Positions 21,153-32,111 of a stretch of DNA of 64,000 nucleotides are shown piece by piece. Below the pieces are notes generated by a model. That model was not told the origin of the DNA, did no database searches, and saw nothing but the letters and a program-made list of their open reading frames with translations. Numbering within the stretch: position 1 is the first letter of the stretch; each line of letters opens with the position of its first letter. Position numbers and translations under genes: made by a program. Source of the stretch: Jaapia argillacea MUCL 33604. Lineage: Eukaryota > Basidiomycota > Agaricomycetes > Jaapiales > Jaapiaceae. The stretch covers positions 164,596 through 228,595 of the forward strand of contig KL197729.1 in the NCBI GenBank assembly GCA_000697665.1, read 5' to 3'.

Positions 21153-22567
21153 TTACCTATGCTCCAACGTGATGGGAATGTGTACCTCCTTTTCCACAGG
21201 CCCCATCTCCAATTCTGATTGATATATCCCGTGCGGCACGTGCGGGGAGTGGGTGAGAACTTCAACGCCCTGTTGTTTGAGTGACTCTGGATCCTTTCCG
21301 AGAGAATCAACACTGGATGAACGAGCCCTGCGCTCAGAGCCTCCGAGACGGCACGTCAGAGCTCGAACCCAAGTAAGGTTCCAGAACCAACCGGGCAGTC
21401 GGGGAAGGAAGGTCAGGAGCGATAGGAATGGCGGGACAGCGACCGATACCGCCAAGATCTTTGATGAGAAGGACATTAGACGTATGATCAAGCACGATCG
21501 GAGTTATAGACGTACCTGGCCAAAGGAGGCTTGAGAATTGACACCATCGTTAATTTGAAGGTGGGCGCCATACTCGAGGGTGACGATCCAGTAAGTGAAG
21601 GGGAATACCACCACAGTGACCAAGTGGACGAAATGATACTTGTCGCAAACAGCTCGCCTGTTGGGAATGGGAATGTCATGTTCAGCCTATTGATCATACC
21701 ACGATCGGCCACTCACCACATCCGCCAGACAGGGAACATTCCGTTGCCTATCCATATCTCCTTTCGCCTCAGAACGATGCAGGTGATCCAAACCACCAAC
21801 AGAACAACCCATGGGATAAGGCCAATCAAGCCCCATCTCACTGAAAATGCGAAGGGTAATATTGGCGTCACGAGCATGAAGATGAGAAGGGCTTGGGCGT
21901 AGCCCAACGAGTCACACGCGACTTGGCTCAAGGATCCGCGTTTATCGGCAATGGATAGGTAGATGAAGATCCCAACCCAGAACGGGATCATCAAGAGGAC
22001 AAGGAGACGGTTGAACCACCACCGCGCTTTCCCTTTCTCGAAAACCTCGTTCATCCGCGTTTCCTGTCCAGATAGCGAACGAAGAGCGTAAATAACCAGT
22101 GAAATTGATAACGGAGAACCAGTTGTTATCAATGCGTAGGTTCCGTGGAAGCGAGTGAGGGAGTGGTCGGCGATCGAGATGCAGGTGGTAATGAAGAGAG
22201 AGTAAACCGACAGTATTTGCGCGTAGAAAGTTGTTGCCACATCGTCGGGTGAGTGCAGAATTACGAGTGCGAGGCAGACGTTCGTCACATAAGCTGTTAC
22301 GTGGGAGATCAGCCCCACAACTACCACAAAAATGAAAGATGGCTCACTCGATATGCGCACATACAAGCCGGCCACATCAGTGTTTGGACAGTATCCGAAT
22401 TCGCAAGAATCCCGAGGAGGGTTGAGGCAGTAATACTGAACATAACTGGCCTGAGAGGAAGAAATGTTGAGAAAATTCAACATATCCATCGTGGCGGGGC
22501 AATGGTCGTTGGTATCCCAGCATGTAGGGAGAGGAGGGTAGAGTGTGCCGTTGATAGTGCCGTTCAT
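21153..22567 (-). CDS. Multi-pass membrane protein, tandem copy 1 (432 aa)
   Basis: Three exons: 21717-22567, 21516-21657 and 21153-21458, all with GT-AG borders and matching phases, give 432 residues. The N-terminus has likely N-glycosylation sites (NGT, NIS) and five cysteines (about residues 16, 23, 47, 55 and 60), suggesting an extracellular cap. About seven or eight hydrophobic segments follow, for example FIFVVVVGLISHVTAYV, LLVLLMIPFWVGIFIYLSI, LIPWVVLLVVWITCIVL and ILAVSVAVPPFLSLL. The C-terminal tail of about 75 residues is polar and probably cytoplasmic. The layout is receptor-like or transporter-like, but I recognise no named family. It is intact and lies in a 2.86-kb tandem duplication. 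Confidence 0.8.
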
Positions 22568-23984
22568 TGCAGTGGAACGCCAGCGGGAACGAGGTTGAGG
22601 ATCGAGTGAGAGCCTGAGAGGCTGCTACTAGTACTAACGGGATCTTGACTCGTGCAAGATTAGCTCGTAGGAGCGCCCAGGGCGATGGGGTGGATAAGGT
22701 TGGTCACAGAGACCATCCAACGTGGCTGCAATGAATTGCTTGCCAGGGTACGGCTTATGAAACCGATATCACATCGACACCGTCCCCGACGATTTAGCTA
22801 TTCCATTCCTAGAAAGACGTCCGTTTTCACTCGAAAGGTACAACCCTCGACATCCTTGTTTGCGACAAAAGGCACGGTGAGTAACTAACTCGGACCCTAC
22901 AAGTCACCGCGTCAATAACGAGAGCACCAGGAGGAATATACACGTACCTCGATGGCACTGAGCCAATCAGCACACCGCCCGAGATCCCATTCAACCAGAA
23001 ACATCTCGTTCGGCGGTCGTTACTACTGAGATTACTACACAGTAACTGTCAGTAAGGAACAACAAACATCCAGCGCAAGTAAACATCCGAGGGGCATGTG
23101 ACATGCTCGAGCTAAAAATAGCTCAGCGCTCGGGATTTCGTCGTTGACCTCTATCTCACGAATCCCAAGACAGCCCGATGTGGCTTAGCTCTATATCTAT
23201 GGCCTGGATTTAATTGATTAATGGACTCGGAACGGTGAGTTGAGTGGCCTAGGAATTCTGATTGAATGTGAGGTCCAAAGCCGGCGGTAGGGAATGCGGG
23301 AATGCGAACGCGGTGAAATTGCATCGGACAGTGCAGGCTCCATAAAGCAAGGACGAGTTGTGGGTGATTAGTCGGTTGACTCTCAGTGTATTGATTGGTT
23401 GATCGCTCGTCGCCATTATCATGGCGCGAGGTACTCTCATTGCCTCCCCACACTCTTTGGACGAGAACTTGCCGGTAGGGAGGTCGAGATAAGATTGCCG
23501 ATAGCTGATAGAGAGAGGGAGGATGTATCCCTTAACAAAACGCAGTAACGTGTGAACATGTTAATCGTCATTGCGACGGCGATGGTTCCAGAGGGGATGG
23601 GGGATAGCAACTTGGACTCGGTGGTTTTGCGAACTACCTGGACTGTGAGAAACCGGATCCTTCAAATCGACGAACTAACAGGGACCAAAGAATGGGAACT
23701 TACACATACAGTCACTTCTCCTCCGCTGGGCGAATATGGACACTCTCTACGCCAGGATTTGGCCATCCGGAGCTCGAGAACGAGAGAATGGAAGCTATCG
23801 AGCCAACAATACGGTATGACTCTGTCGGGGTTAGGAGACACCGGTCTCGACAAGCTGGGACTAGCATATCAAGGGAAATCAAAGGTCCAAAGGTAAATCG
23901 ACTGAACAAGTATGACTATCAACAGTGGAACCCAGAATTCCCAGCACCGTGTATCTATCTAAGTATCTCAACTCATACTGGCGG
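22568..23984. repeat. Upstream half of tandem duplication unit 1
   Basis: No convincing gene. The stretch matches 25430-26800 throughout, with the same order of landmarks at an offset of about 2862 bp. It holds the promoter of membrane copy 1 and low-coding repeat sequence. Confidence 0.65.
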
Positions 23985-25429
23985 TCAAGCCCCGCTCAAC
24001 TGGGTCGTCCCATTCACCACTCCCGTTACCGCCAACGGGGCGTGCTCTTTCATTTCTACGGGCCCCAATTCCAAGTGAGGTTGATATATCCCGTGTTCCT
24101 CGTGGGAAGAGCAAATCGGAAGCCCCAAACCCTGTTGGTTGAGCGACTCTGGATCCTTTCCGAGGGAATCAACACTGGATGAACGAGTCATGCGCTTAGA
24201 CCGTCCGAGACGGGACTTCAGAGCGCGAACCCAAGTAAGGTTCCAGAACCAACCGGGCAGTCGGGGAAGGAAGGTCAGGAACGATAGGAATGGCGGGACA
24301 GCGACAGAGACCGCCAAGATCTTGATGAGAAGGACGTTAGAGGTATGATCAAGCACGATCGGAGTTATAGACGTACCTGGCCAAAAGAGGCTTGAGAATT
24401 AACACCATCGTTAACCTGAAGGTGGGCGCCATACTCGAGGGTGACGATCCAGTAACTGAAGGGGAATACCACCACAGTGACCAAGTGGACGAAATGATAA
24501 TTATCACAAACAACTCGCCTATTGAGAATGGGAATGTCAGGTTTGGCCTACTGATCGTACCACATTCGGCGCACTCACCACATCCGCCAGACAGGGAAAA
24601 TTCCGTTGCCTGACCATATCTCTTTTCGCCTCAGAACGATGCAGGTGATCCAAACCACCAACAGAACAACCCATGGGATAAGGCCAATTAACCCCCATCT
24701 CACTGAAAATGCGAAGGGTAATATTGGCGTCGCGAGCATGAAGATGAGAAGGGCTTGGGTGTAGCCCATCTCGTCGCACGCGACTTGGCTTAAGGATCCG
24801 CGTTGATAGGCGATGGATAGGTAGATGAATATCCCAATCCAGAACGGGATCATCAAGAGGACGAGGAGACGATTGATCCACCACCGTGGTTTATCTTTCT
24901 TGAAAACCTCGTTCATCCGCGTATCCAGCCCGCATACCGAATGAATAGCGTAAATAACCAGTGAAATTGACAACGGGGAACCAGTTGTTATCAGTGCGTA
25001 GGTTCCGTGGAAGCGAGTGAGGGAGCGGTCGGCGATCGAGATGCAGGTGGTGATGAAGAGAGAGTAAACCGACAATATTTGCGCGTAGAAAGTTGTTGCT
25101 ACATCGTCGGGTGAGTGCAGAATTACGAGTGCGAGGCAGACGTTCGTCACATAAGCTGTTATGTGGGAGATCAGTCCCACAACTACCACGAAAATGAAAG
25201 ATGGCTCACTCGATATGCGCACATACAAGCCGGCCACATCAGTGTTTGGACAGTATCCAAAGTCGCAAGAATCCTGAGGAGGGTTGAGGCAGTAGTACTG
25301 AACATAACTGGCCGGAGAGGAAGAAATGTTGAGAAAATTCAACATATCCATCGTGGCGGGGCAATGGTCGTTGGTATCCCAGCATGTAGGGAGAGGAGGG
25401 TAGAATGTGTCGTTGATAGTGCCGTTCAT
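23985..25429 (-). CDS. Multi-pass membrane protein, tandem copy 2 (442 aa)
   Basis: Exons 24579-25429 (851 nt), 24377-24518 (142 nt) and 23985-24320 (336 nt) give 442 residues. The first two exons have exactly the same lengths as in copy 1, and most residues are identical. Differences cluster in the C-terminal tail, which is ten residues longer and ends in VNGTTQLSGA. The five N-terminal cysteines and all hydrophobic segments are kept. The gene is open and spliceable, so this is a recent functional-looking duplicate. Function unknown. Confidence 0.8.
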
Positions 25430-26850
25430 TGCAGTAGAACGCCAGCGGGAACGGGGCTGAGTATTGAGTGAGAGCCTGAGAGGCAGCTATTTGTACTAGC
25501 GGGATCTTGACCTGTACGAAATTAGCTCATAGGAGCGCCCAGGGCGATGGGATGGATAACATTGGTCACAGAGATCATCGAACGTGGATGCAATGAATTG
25601 CTTGCCAAGGTACGGCTTATGAGACTGATGTCACATCGACACCGTTGAGCTACTCCGTTCCTAGAAAGACGTGTGTTTTCACTCGAAAGGTACAACCCTG
25701 TACATCCTGTTCGTGACAAAAGGTACGGTCAGTGGGCAACTCGGACCCTACAAGTCACCGCGTCAATAACGAAAGCACCGTGAGGAATATACACGTACCT
25801 CGATGGCACTGAGCCAATCAGCATGCCGCCCATAATCCCGTTCAACCAGAAACATCTCGTTCAGCGGTCGTTACTATTGAGATTACGCGGTAAGGAACAA
25901 GAATCCTTTACAAGCGTCAAACGCCAGTGAACCTCCGATGGTCACGTGACAGGCTTAAGCTGGAAATAGGCGCTCGGGCTCGGGGCTCGGGATTTCGACC
26001 TCTATCCTTCTCACAAATGCGCATTCTATCCAAAGACAGCCCGAAGGGGCTTAGCTCTACGGCCTGGCTTTAATTTATTGATTGATTGGTGGGTTGAGTG
26101 GACTAGGATTTCTTATCGAATGTGAGGTCCAAAGCCGGGGTTACGGAATGCGAGAATGCGAGCGCGGTGAAATTGCGTCGGAGAGTGCAAGGCTCCATAT
26201 AGCAAGGACGAGTTGTGGGTGATTAGTGGGTTGACTAGAGTGTATTGATTGGTTGATCGCTCGTCGCTATCATCATGGCGCGACGTACTCTCAATGCCTC
26301 CCCACACTCTTTGGTTTAGAACTGGCCGGCACGGAGGTCGAGATAAGATCGCCGATACCTGATAGAGAGAGGCGGGATGGATCAGCCACGCCGATTATCT
26401 TGACATTGAGAAAGGACATATGGTGCCCGTGCGCGACCGTCACAAAACCTAGTACCGCCATTCGAACATATTAATCATCACTGCGACGGCGATTGTTCGA
26501 TGCAAAGCAGAGGAGATCGAATGCGAGGGGGGGGGAGATAATCAACTTGGACTCAGTGGTTATACGAACTAACTGGACTGTGAGAAAACGGATGCTTCAA
26601 ATCGACGAACCGAAAGGAACAAAAGAATGGAGAACTCACGCATACAGTCACTTCTCCTCCGCTGGTTTGAACATGGACACTTCCTACGTCAGGAGTTGGC
26701 CATACCGGAGCTGGAGAACGAGAGAATGGAAGCTATCGGGCCAACAATACTGTGCGACTCCGTCGCGGCGACATCTCGCTGCCGTTCCTACCTACTGTGA
26801 CCGTTCGTTAGGCACTGATTGTCATTGAGGGTACGCGGTTTTTTGCAACA
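25430..26850. repeat. Upstream half of tandem duplication unit 2
   Basis: Direct repeat of 22568-23900. Contains the promoter region of membrane copy 2. No gene seen. Confidence 0.65.
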
Positions 26851-27590
26851 GCGTCAAAGAGGGAAGCCCTTCCCAACATCAAACCCCGCAAGTGGAATCA
26901 GGTGCATATAGCATCGTCGTAGAATCGGAAATATCTTGCAGGAGGAGTAGAAGCATCGCGGGAGAAGGAAAGACTGGGTGGAGGGTGGATTACTTTCATC
27001 GATACTCACCGACAAGAAAGGACATACCAAGCTTCTTCGATAGACAACAGCCATCCGACCCCGATCTCCAAATGTCTCAATAACTCGAAGCCCCAAACCA
27101 CCACCGGAGAAGTAGAAGTCTTCGCCATCCCATACCATTGGAACGCATTTCGTTACACAGTCGCTATCATTGATAGCGAGTGGCAGGATGGAACGAGGAC
27201 CGCGGATGGGCGGCAAAGCACATGAATGAAGATCCTGGTGTGTACGGGATATTGTCCGATTCTGCACCAGAAATAGCTCGTGTAGAAGGGGGAAAGAGGT
27301 GGCAGTGGAAGTAGAAGGGTAGCAGGAGAGGGAAACACTGCGTTCGTATTTGTGCTTCGTGCAATACGTATGGAAGATCCGGTCGGTAGGATTAGTGCCA
27401 GGCTTTGATATCTCAGCTTGGGCTTCTGGGGTGGATATGCTGGTCTCGGTATGGGTATGTGGGTGAAGGACTTGATGGTAGGAAGTGATCTTCACCGCGG
27501 AGCGTCGTGGGCTTGGGAACGTATGTAGCTGAGATTGTGAGTCGAAAATATTGCGAACATTGGGACCCGTCAGCATTCCCTCCACGGCTT
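26851..27590. repeat. Degenerate repeat segment
   Basis: The stretch near 26815-27110 recurs at about 38080-38460 and 38960-39240 (shared words such as GAAGCATCGCGGG and CGATACTCAC). A long minus-strand ORF here has no protein-like domain, and I take it as chance. Confidence 0.5.
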
Positions 27591-27965
27591 AAAATGACGA
27601 GCCTCTTGTGATGGTGGTACGATGTACCCCCATATGATCCTGCTGGGTAAGGAGTTTGAGGGTTCTTGAGGCCAGTGGCTGTTTTTACATGGCAGTATAC
27701 ATGGGGTGACGGTCGGGTGGTCCCACGAACTACGTGTTGGCAACGATAAGACGATTCTTTCAATCCATAAAACAAAGAGTGACAAAATCGGGAGGACCCA
27801 CGAGGCTTCTCATTGATTATGTTTTCGTCCAATGTGTGGTTATCGTAGAGTGGAGTAGACCGCGTAGGAGTTTCTTGACCATGATGCAACGAGAACGAGA
27901 TAAGCCTAAAGGTCAAAACATCCCTTGATAGCACTAGGATGGCGAAGGCATGACGGCGATTATCT
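27591..27965 (-). repeat. Inverted copy of the 506-bp repeat unit
   Basis: The reverse complement resembles both 59990-60360 and 60500-60850, including CTCGTTCTCGTT, AAGAAACTCCTACGC and CGTGGGTCCTCCC. Confidence 0.6.
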
Positions 27966-29786
27966 GATAAAGTAGAAGGAGGGGGGGTAGTTGCCCCTCC
28001 ATATATTGTAAGCCAAGAATCGGCTCACCAGAAAGACGAAGGAGTCGTTCCACTGAACAGGCGATCTGATACAAACACACTTTGATCTCCAGAAAGAGCT
28101 GTATAATCGTTACCTTGATTAATGATCAAGAGCAGCAAAATTGGGAGGAACCCACGGGGATTCTCAAATCTCCTTCACGCTACTCTGATACTAGTATCCA
28201 TAGATGAACGCCCGCCCCACGTACGGCCCAAATGGCACTCATCGTGATGCTGGCACGATGTTACCACCACCAACACCCGCAGATATCCGGGATGGCGAAA
28301 GTAGGATGGCCGATATCTGATAAAATCGGAGGATAGATCACTCTCCCGTGCCTATATATAGGTTTCGACCAACACTCGTCCACGAACAATGACGGATACT
28401 TACACTCAAAAAAAACCGCCGTCACACCATCCCGACTCCAAGGGACGAAAAGGTCCCCCCAAAATCAATCCATACGCGTAGCACAACTACAACAGACTCG
28501 GAGGGGAGTCTAAAGTGCTGTTCGCCGATATCTGATAAAGACAGAAGGAAGATCAGTTGCCCCCTCCCTAAATTTACGCCAAGAATTGCCTACCAGATAG
28601 ACGTATCAATAGTTCCATTCAACTCAACAATCCGATTCCAACGCCCATTGATCTCCAGAACTCTCTATATTTGAACCTTGTGGATTCCATCCGCAAACGG
28701 AAATCGCGAATCATGATTGCGGTGGGTCCTACTAGTAGACTCTATGAGTTTCGCGAATTGAATGAGCTAGTATAAGAGGTTCGTTCGATATGGGGGGAAG
28801 GGGGAGGGAGGTCCAGGGGAACTTACGTGTATAAGTCCGAGTTGGAGGGGTTCTCCCGGGTGGGTTCGACAATTGATAGATACCTCCCCCCTCCGTGTTC
28901 CCGCGGAACACACAGCCAAGGAGGAAAGACAACCATCGTCGGGTTGATATCTCTCCGGAGAAGTTGTCTGACCATGCCGCGATGATGTCCCATGGAAGTT
29001 CGGCTGGTCGTTATCGTTGAAGGTGGCATCATGAAACGAGAATACCTCGCGGAGTCCGGACGTCAAACCTGGCAAGTACGATGGGAATGAATATCCGGTG
29101 TGTATGGGATATTGACCTGAAATAGGTCGGGTCTTGTGGGGCGGTGACCTCGAGGGATTGTGGCAGTGGAAGTACATCGAAGGAAGCATATGCATCGCGG
29201 GAGAAGGATACATCACACAATGTCTCGTGAACAATAGCATGTGTATCCTACGCATCTCGCGTTACGGAGATATGGAAGAGCCAATCATGATGGGGTGGGT
29301 TTGGGCGGCGGTGACGTTTTGGTCGTACTCATTGCGAACCTTTCGGAGTTGCATATGTATCAGGCGTACAATGCGTGTTGTGCGTCCTTGGAAGGATACA
29401 TTAGATGACAACTTTGGGTTGTCCAGAGACGTATGAACTCACAACATATGCAGACCACTCGGCGCTAAATGAGGTTTCGACCACTATGCTTCTCGGTAAC
29501 CTCCATCCGTCTCCTGCCCGATTCCAATCCTGGCAGCCCATTGAAGACCCCGTCGGATTGGATCCCCGCTCATACCTCCCGCCCACTAACTATCGCTGGA
29601 ATGGGCCTGGTGAACCAGAGTGTTGGTGGCAGCGTTTACGGGTGATAAGTAGGCTTGGTTCATTCCTTGGCATGATTGGCACGGCGCATTGGGTTCCTGA
29701 TTGATTGCTTCGACTATAGCCAGGAGTCCGTTAAGAATTTGCGGTGCAAGGAGCGAGCACGATGAACGTGCGTCAGATTGTGGATT
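27966..29786. repeat. Repeat-rich arm of a large inverted duplication
   Basis: Contains several degenerate units (from about 27966, 28300 and 28510) sharing ATCTGATAAA, GCCAAGAAT and a CAATTTTGGGAGGA-type word. The part 28760-29240 reverse-complement matches about 58610-59130 almost throughout. No gene supported. Confidence 0.6.
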
Positions 29787-30055
29787 CCGACTGGCAGGGA
29801 GAGTGTTAGTGATTGGTCGGGTGGCGGGGATGTGTTGATTGGTCGCCGTTCCTCTCAACCTGTGCTCCTCTGCCATCGATATCGAACAACCTTGCATTCT
29901 GCTACATACAATCCTACGTCGCTACTCCGAGTACTCAGTTGCGCATCACACCATCCCGTTATGGTATCCAACCTTCCAAACCAGGCAATATTTCCGCCGC
30001 TTGTCCACCGGCGCTTGCGTCTCTCCTCGGCCGCTGACGCCATCCAACCATCCCG

Positions 30056-30062
30056 CATAAAA
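30056..30062 (+). promoter_or_regulatory. TATA-like box of SDR gene 1
   Basis: CATAAAA, 38 nt upstream of the ATG, conserved in position in the other two SDR copies. Confidence 0.5.
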
Positions 30063-30099
30063 CACCCTCCCACCTCCAATTAATCCCTAACTACTCACA

Positions 30100-31173
30100 A
30101 TGCCTTCCCTCGTAGCAGTCCGAGCAGCAAACATCGCAACTCTCGCTTCCTTCCCTCCCTCCTTCACACCCACCGCACTCTTCCTAGGCGGAACTTCAGG
30201 AATAGGCCAAGCGATGGCCCAATCCTTTTCCCAGAAAACAAAAGGAAATTCCAAGATAATCATAGTCGGTCGAAATCGCTCGTCAGCGGAATCTACCATC
30301 GCTTCGTTCCCTCCGCCCGAGAGGGAGGAACTGAGAGGGAAGGAGGAAGTTAGGCATGAGTTTGTAGAGTGCGATGCTACGTTGATGGAGAATGTGCATA
30401 AGACTACCAAAGAGTTGTTGGGGAAGTTGACGAGGTTGAATTACCTCGTCCTCTCACCTGGGTTCTTGACTATCAAAGGGAGGAACGAAACTTCCGAAGG
30501 TCCGTCCCACCCCCTCCCTCCTCCCTCTTCACCCACTGAGTCCTACCAAAGGCATCGACAAGAAACTCGCGTTAAACTACTACGCCCGCTGGACCTTCAT
30601 CCACGACCTCCTCCCCCTCCTCCTCAAAACCAAGCAATCCGGCGAAGACGTAAGCGTCCTCACCATCCTTGGCGCAGGCTCAGGTGGTCAAGTCGATTCG
30701 GAAGACCTGGGTCTAAGAAAAGGTTATGGGTTATTAGCAGCTGGTAAAGCCGCAGTCACGTACACCGATTACATGCTCGAGGTTCGTCTCCCCCTCTTCC
30801 TCCTTTCTCACTCCCATCAAATAACTAATTGATGACCACGAAGTCATTCTCGTCTCAAAACCCAAGTATCCCGTTCGTGCATACCTACCCAGGTATAGTC
30901 CGTACCCCAATGTCAGCAAACGTATCCGGCATACCAAAACCTATCACCACACTCCTCAACACTTTACTCTACCCAATCCAAACCACCCCAGAAGACTGTG
31001 CAGAATGGATGTTGTATTCGATGTGGCAGGGGAGTGAGGCGGGTGGTGGGGCGTGGAGGAGGGGAGCGAAGGGTGATGATCTTGGGAGGCCCAGTTTTAT
31101 TGAGGAGGGCGGGGGAGAGAAGGGGGTTAGGTTGTGGGAGCATACGATGAGGGAGACGAGGAGTGCGGCGTAG
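30100..31173 (+). CDS. Atypical short-chain dehydrogenase/reductase, copy 1 (319 aa)
   Basis: Exons 30100-30499, 30552-30781 and 30844-31173 splice with correct phases to 319 residues. A Rossmann NAD(P)-binding motif GGTSGIG follows the first strand (TALFLGG), and VGRN is a typical second strand. The usual NNAG is replaced by LSPG, and the usual YxxxK is not present: the matching place reads GYGLLAAGKAAVTYTDY, with Lys kept and no Tyr four residues before it. Such SDRs occur in large fungal families and may use other residues or act as non-catalytic binders. The C-terminus is Gly/Glu/Arg-rich. One of three intact paralogues in the window. Confidence 0.85.
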
Positions 31174-31370
31174 GTGGGGGTGGTGTTGGTTGGTCTATTT
31201 ATATATGGTCTTGTTTACTGTACCCATACTCCTCGATGTAATTCTAATACCGCACGTGAATCCCCTCCCTTAACGTCACCACACATTCAAACATTTCGAA
31301 CCAACCCCAGGTACGCCATACCCAGTTGAACCCCCATATAAGAGTTGGGGTAACGCAATCCAGTGAAACG
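31174..31370. other. 3' flank of SDR gene 1
   Basis: Short non-coding stretch. Nothing further seen. Confidence 0.5.
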
Positions 31371-31700
31371 TACTAAAATTGATACATAATAGAACCCGGA
31401 ATTTTCAACGACATATCTCTCTAACGCAGCCACTATCTAAGCGTCTTAACTCATACCGACCACACCTTACCCACCTGGGTCGTCCCATTCACCACTTCCC
31501 TTACCTACGCTCCATCGCCAGGGGAGTGTCCTCCTTGCCATATGCCCCATTTCCAATTCCGTTTGATATATCTCGTGCTCCTTGTGGGGAGAATGGATGA
31601 GAATGTCAACACCTTGTTTGTCAGCGATACCGGATCCGTTCCGAAAGAATCGACACTCAATGAACGGGTCCTGCGCTCAGAGTCTCTAGTAGGATTCTCG
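31371..31700 (-). pseudogene. Relic of membrane protein gene, 3' end only
   Basis: Matches the last exon and 3' flank of the tandem membrane genes (21040-21400 and 23920-24210) in the same orientation, including the words for GIYQ and the Ser-rich SVDSLGKDPES segment in decayed form. Exons 1 and 2 are missing. Confidence 0.6.
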
Positions 31701-32111
31701 TCGAAAAGCCTGGTGGCTTTTTCCCAAATTGCAGTTGTTGGTGTTCATATTCTTGCCAGTGCTTCATTCCATTCTCATCTCAGGCCCATATGAAACAAAC
31801 GAAATGCAAACAATGGGATTCTCAGAATGGCGGGTGGGATTCCGGGAAATAGATGATTGGGAGGGAGTCGCAGACTCTCAAGTTTGTGTTCGTCATCACG
31901 TCACTTCTGAGCCGGTACGATTCACTCATCACCAATTCAATCTGATGTCCGCGCCAACCCACGAGGCATGATTTCGGTGATTTTCCCAGTAACCATGAAA
32001 ACAAAATACTTCAAGACGCCAGTCCGTATATTCTATATCCACCATGCTCTGAAAGGAGAATTGTGTAGCTGTGGACCTCAGCTCGACTCGCTGTTGGTCG
32101 TAAACTTGGTT
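31701..32111. other. Intergenic, no gene seen
   Basis: Flank between the membrane-gene relic and the 3' end of the kinase-TPR gene. No conserved ORF. Confidence 0.4.

Noticed and set aside
22253-25471. Antisense 118-codon ORFs in both membrane genes
   Set aside because: They are shadows conserved only because the coding strand is conserved, with no independent evidence.
26854-27585. 243-codon minus-strand ORF
   Set aside because: The composition is not domain-like, and the same DNA recurs in frame-broken copies at 38.1-39.2 kb. It is treated as repeat.
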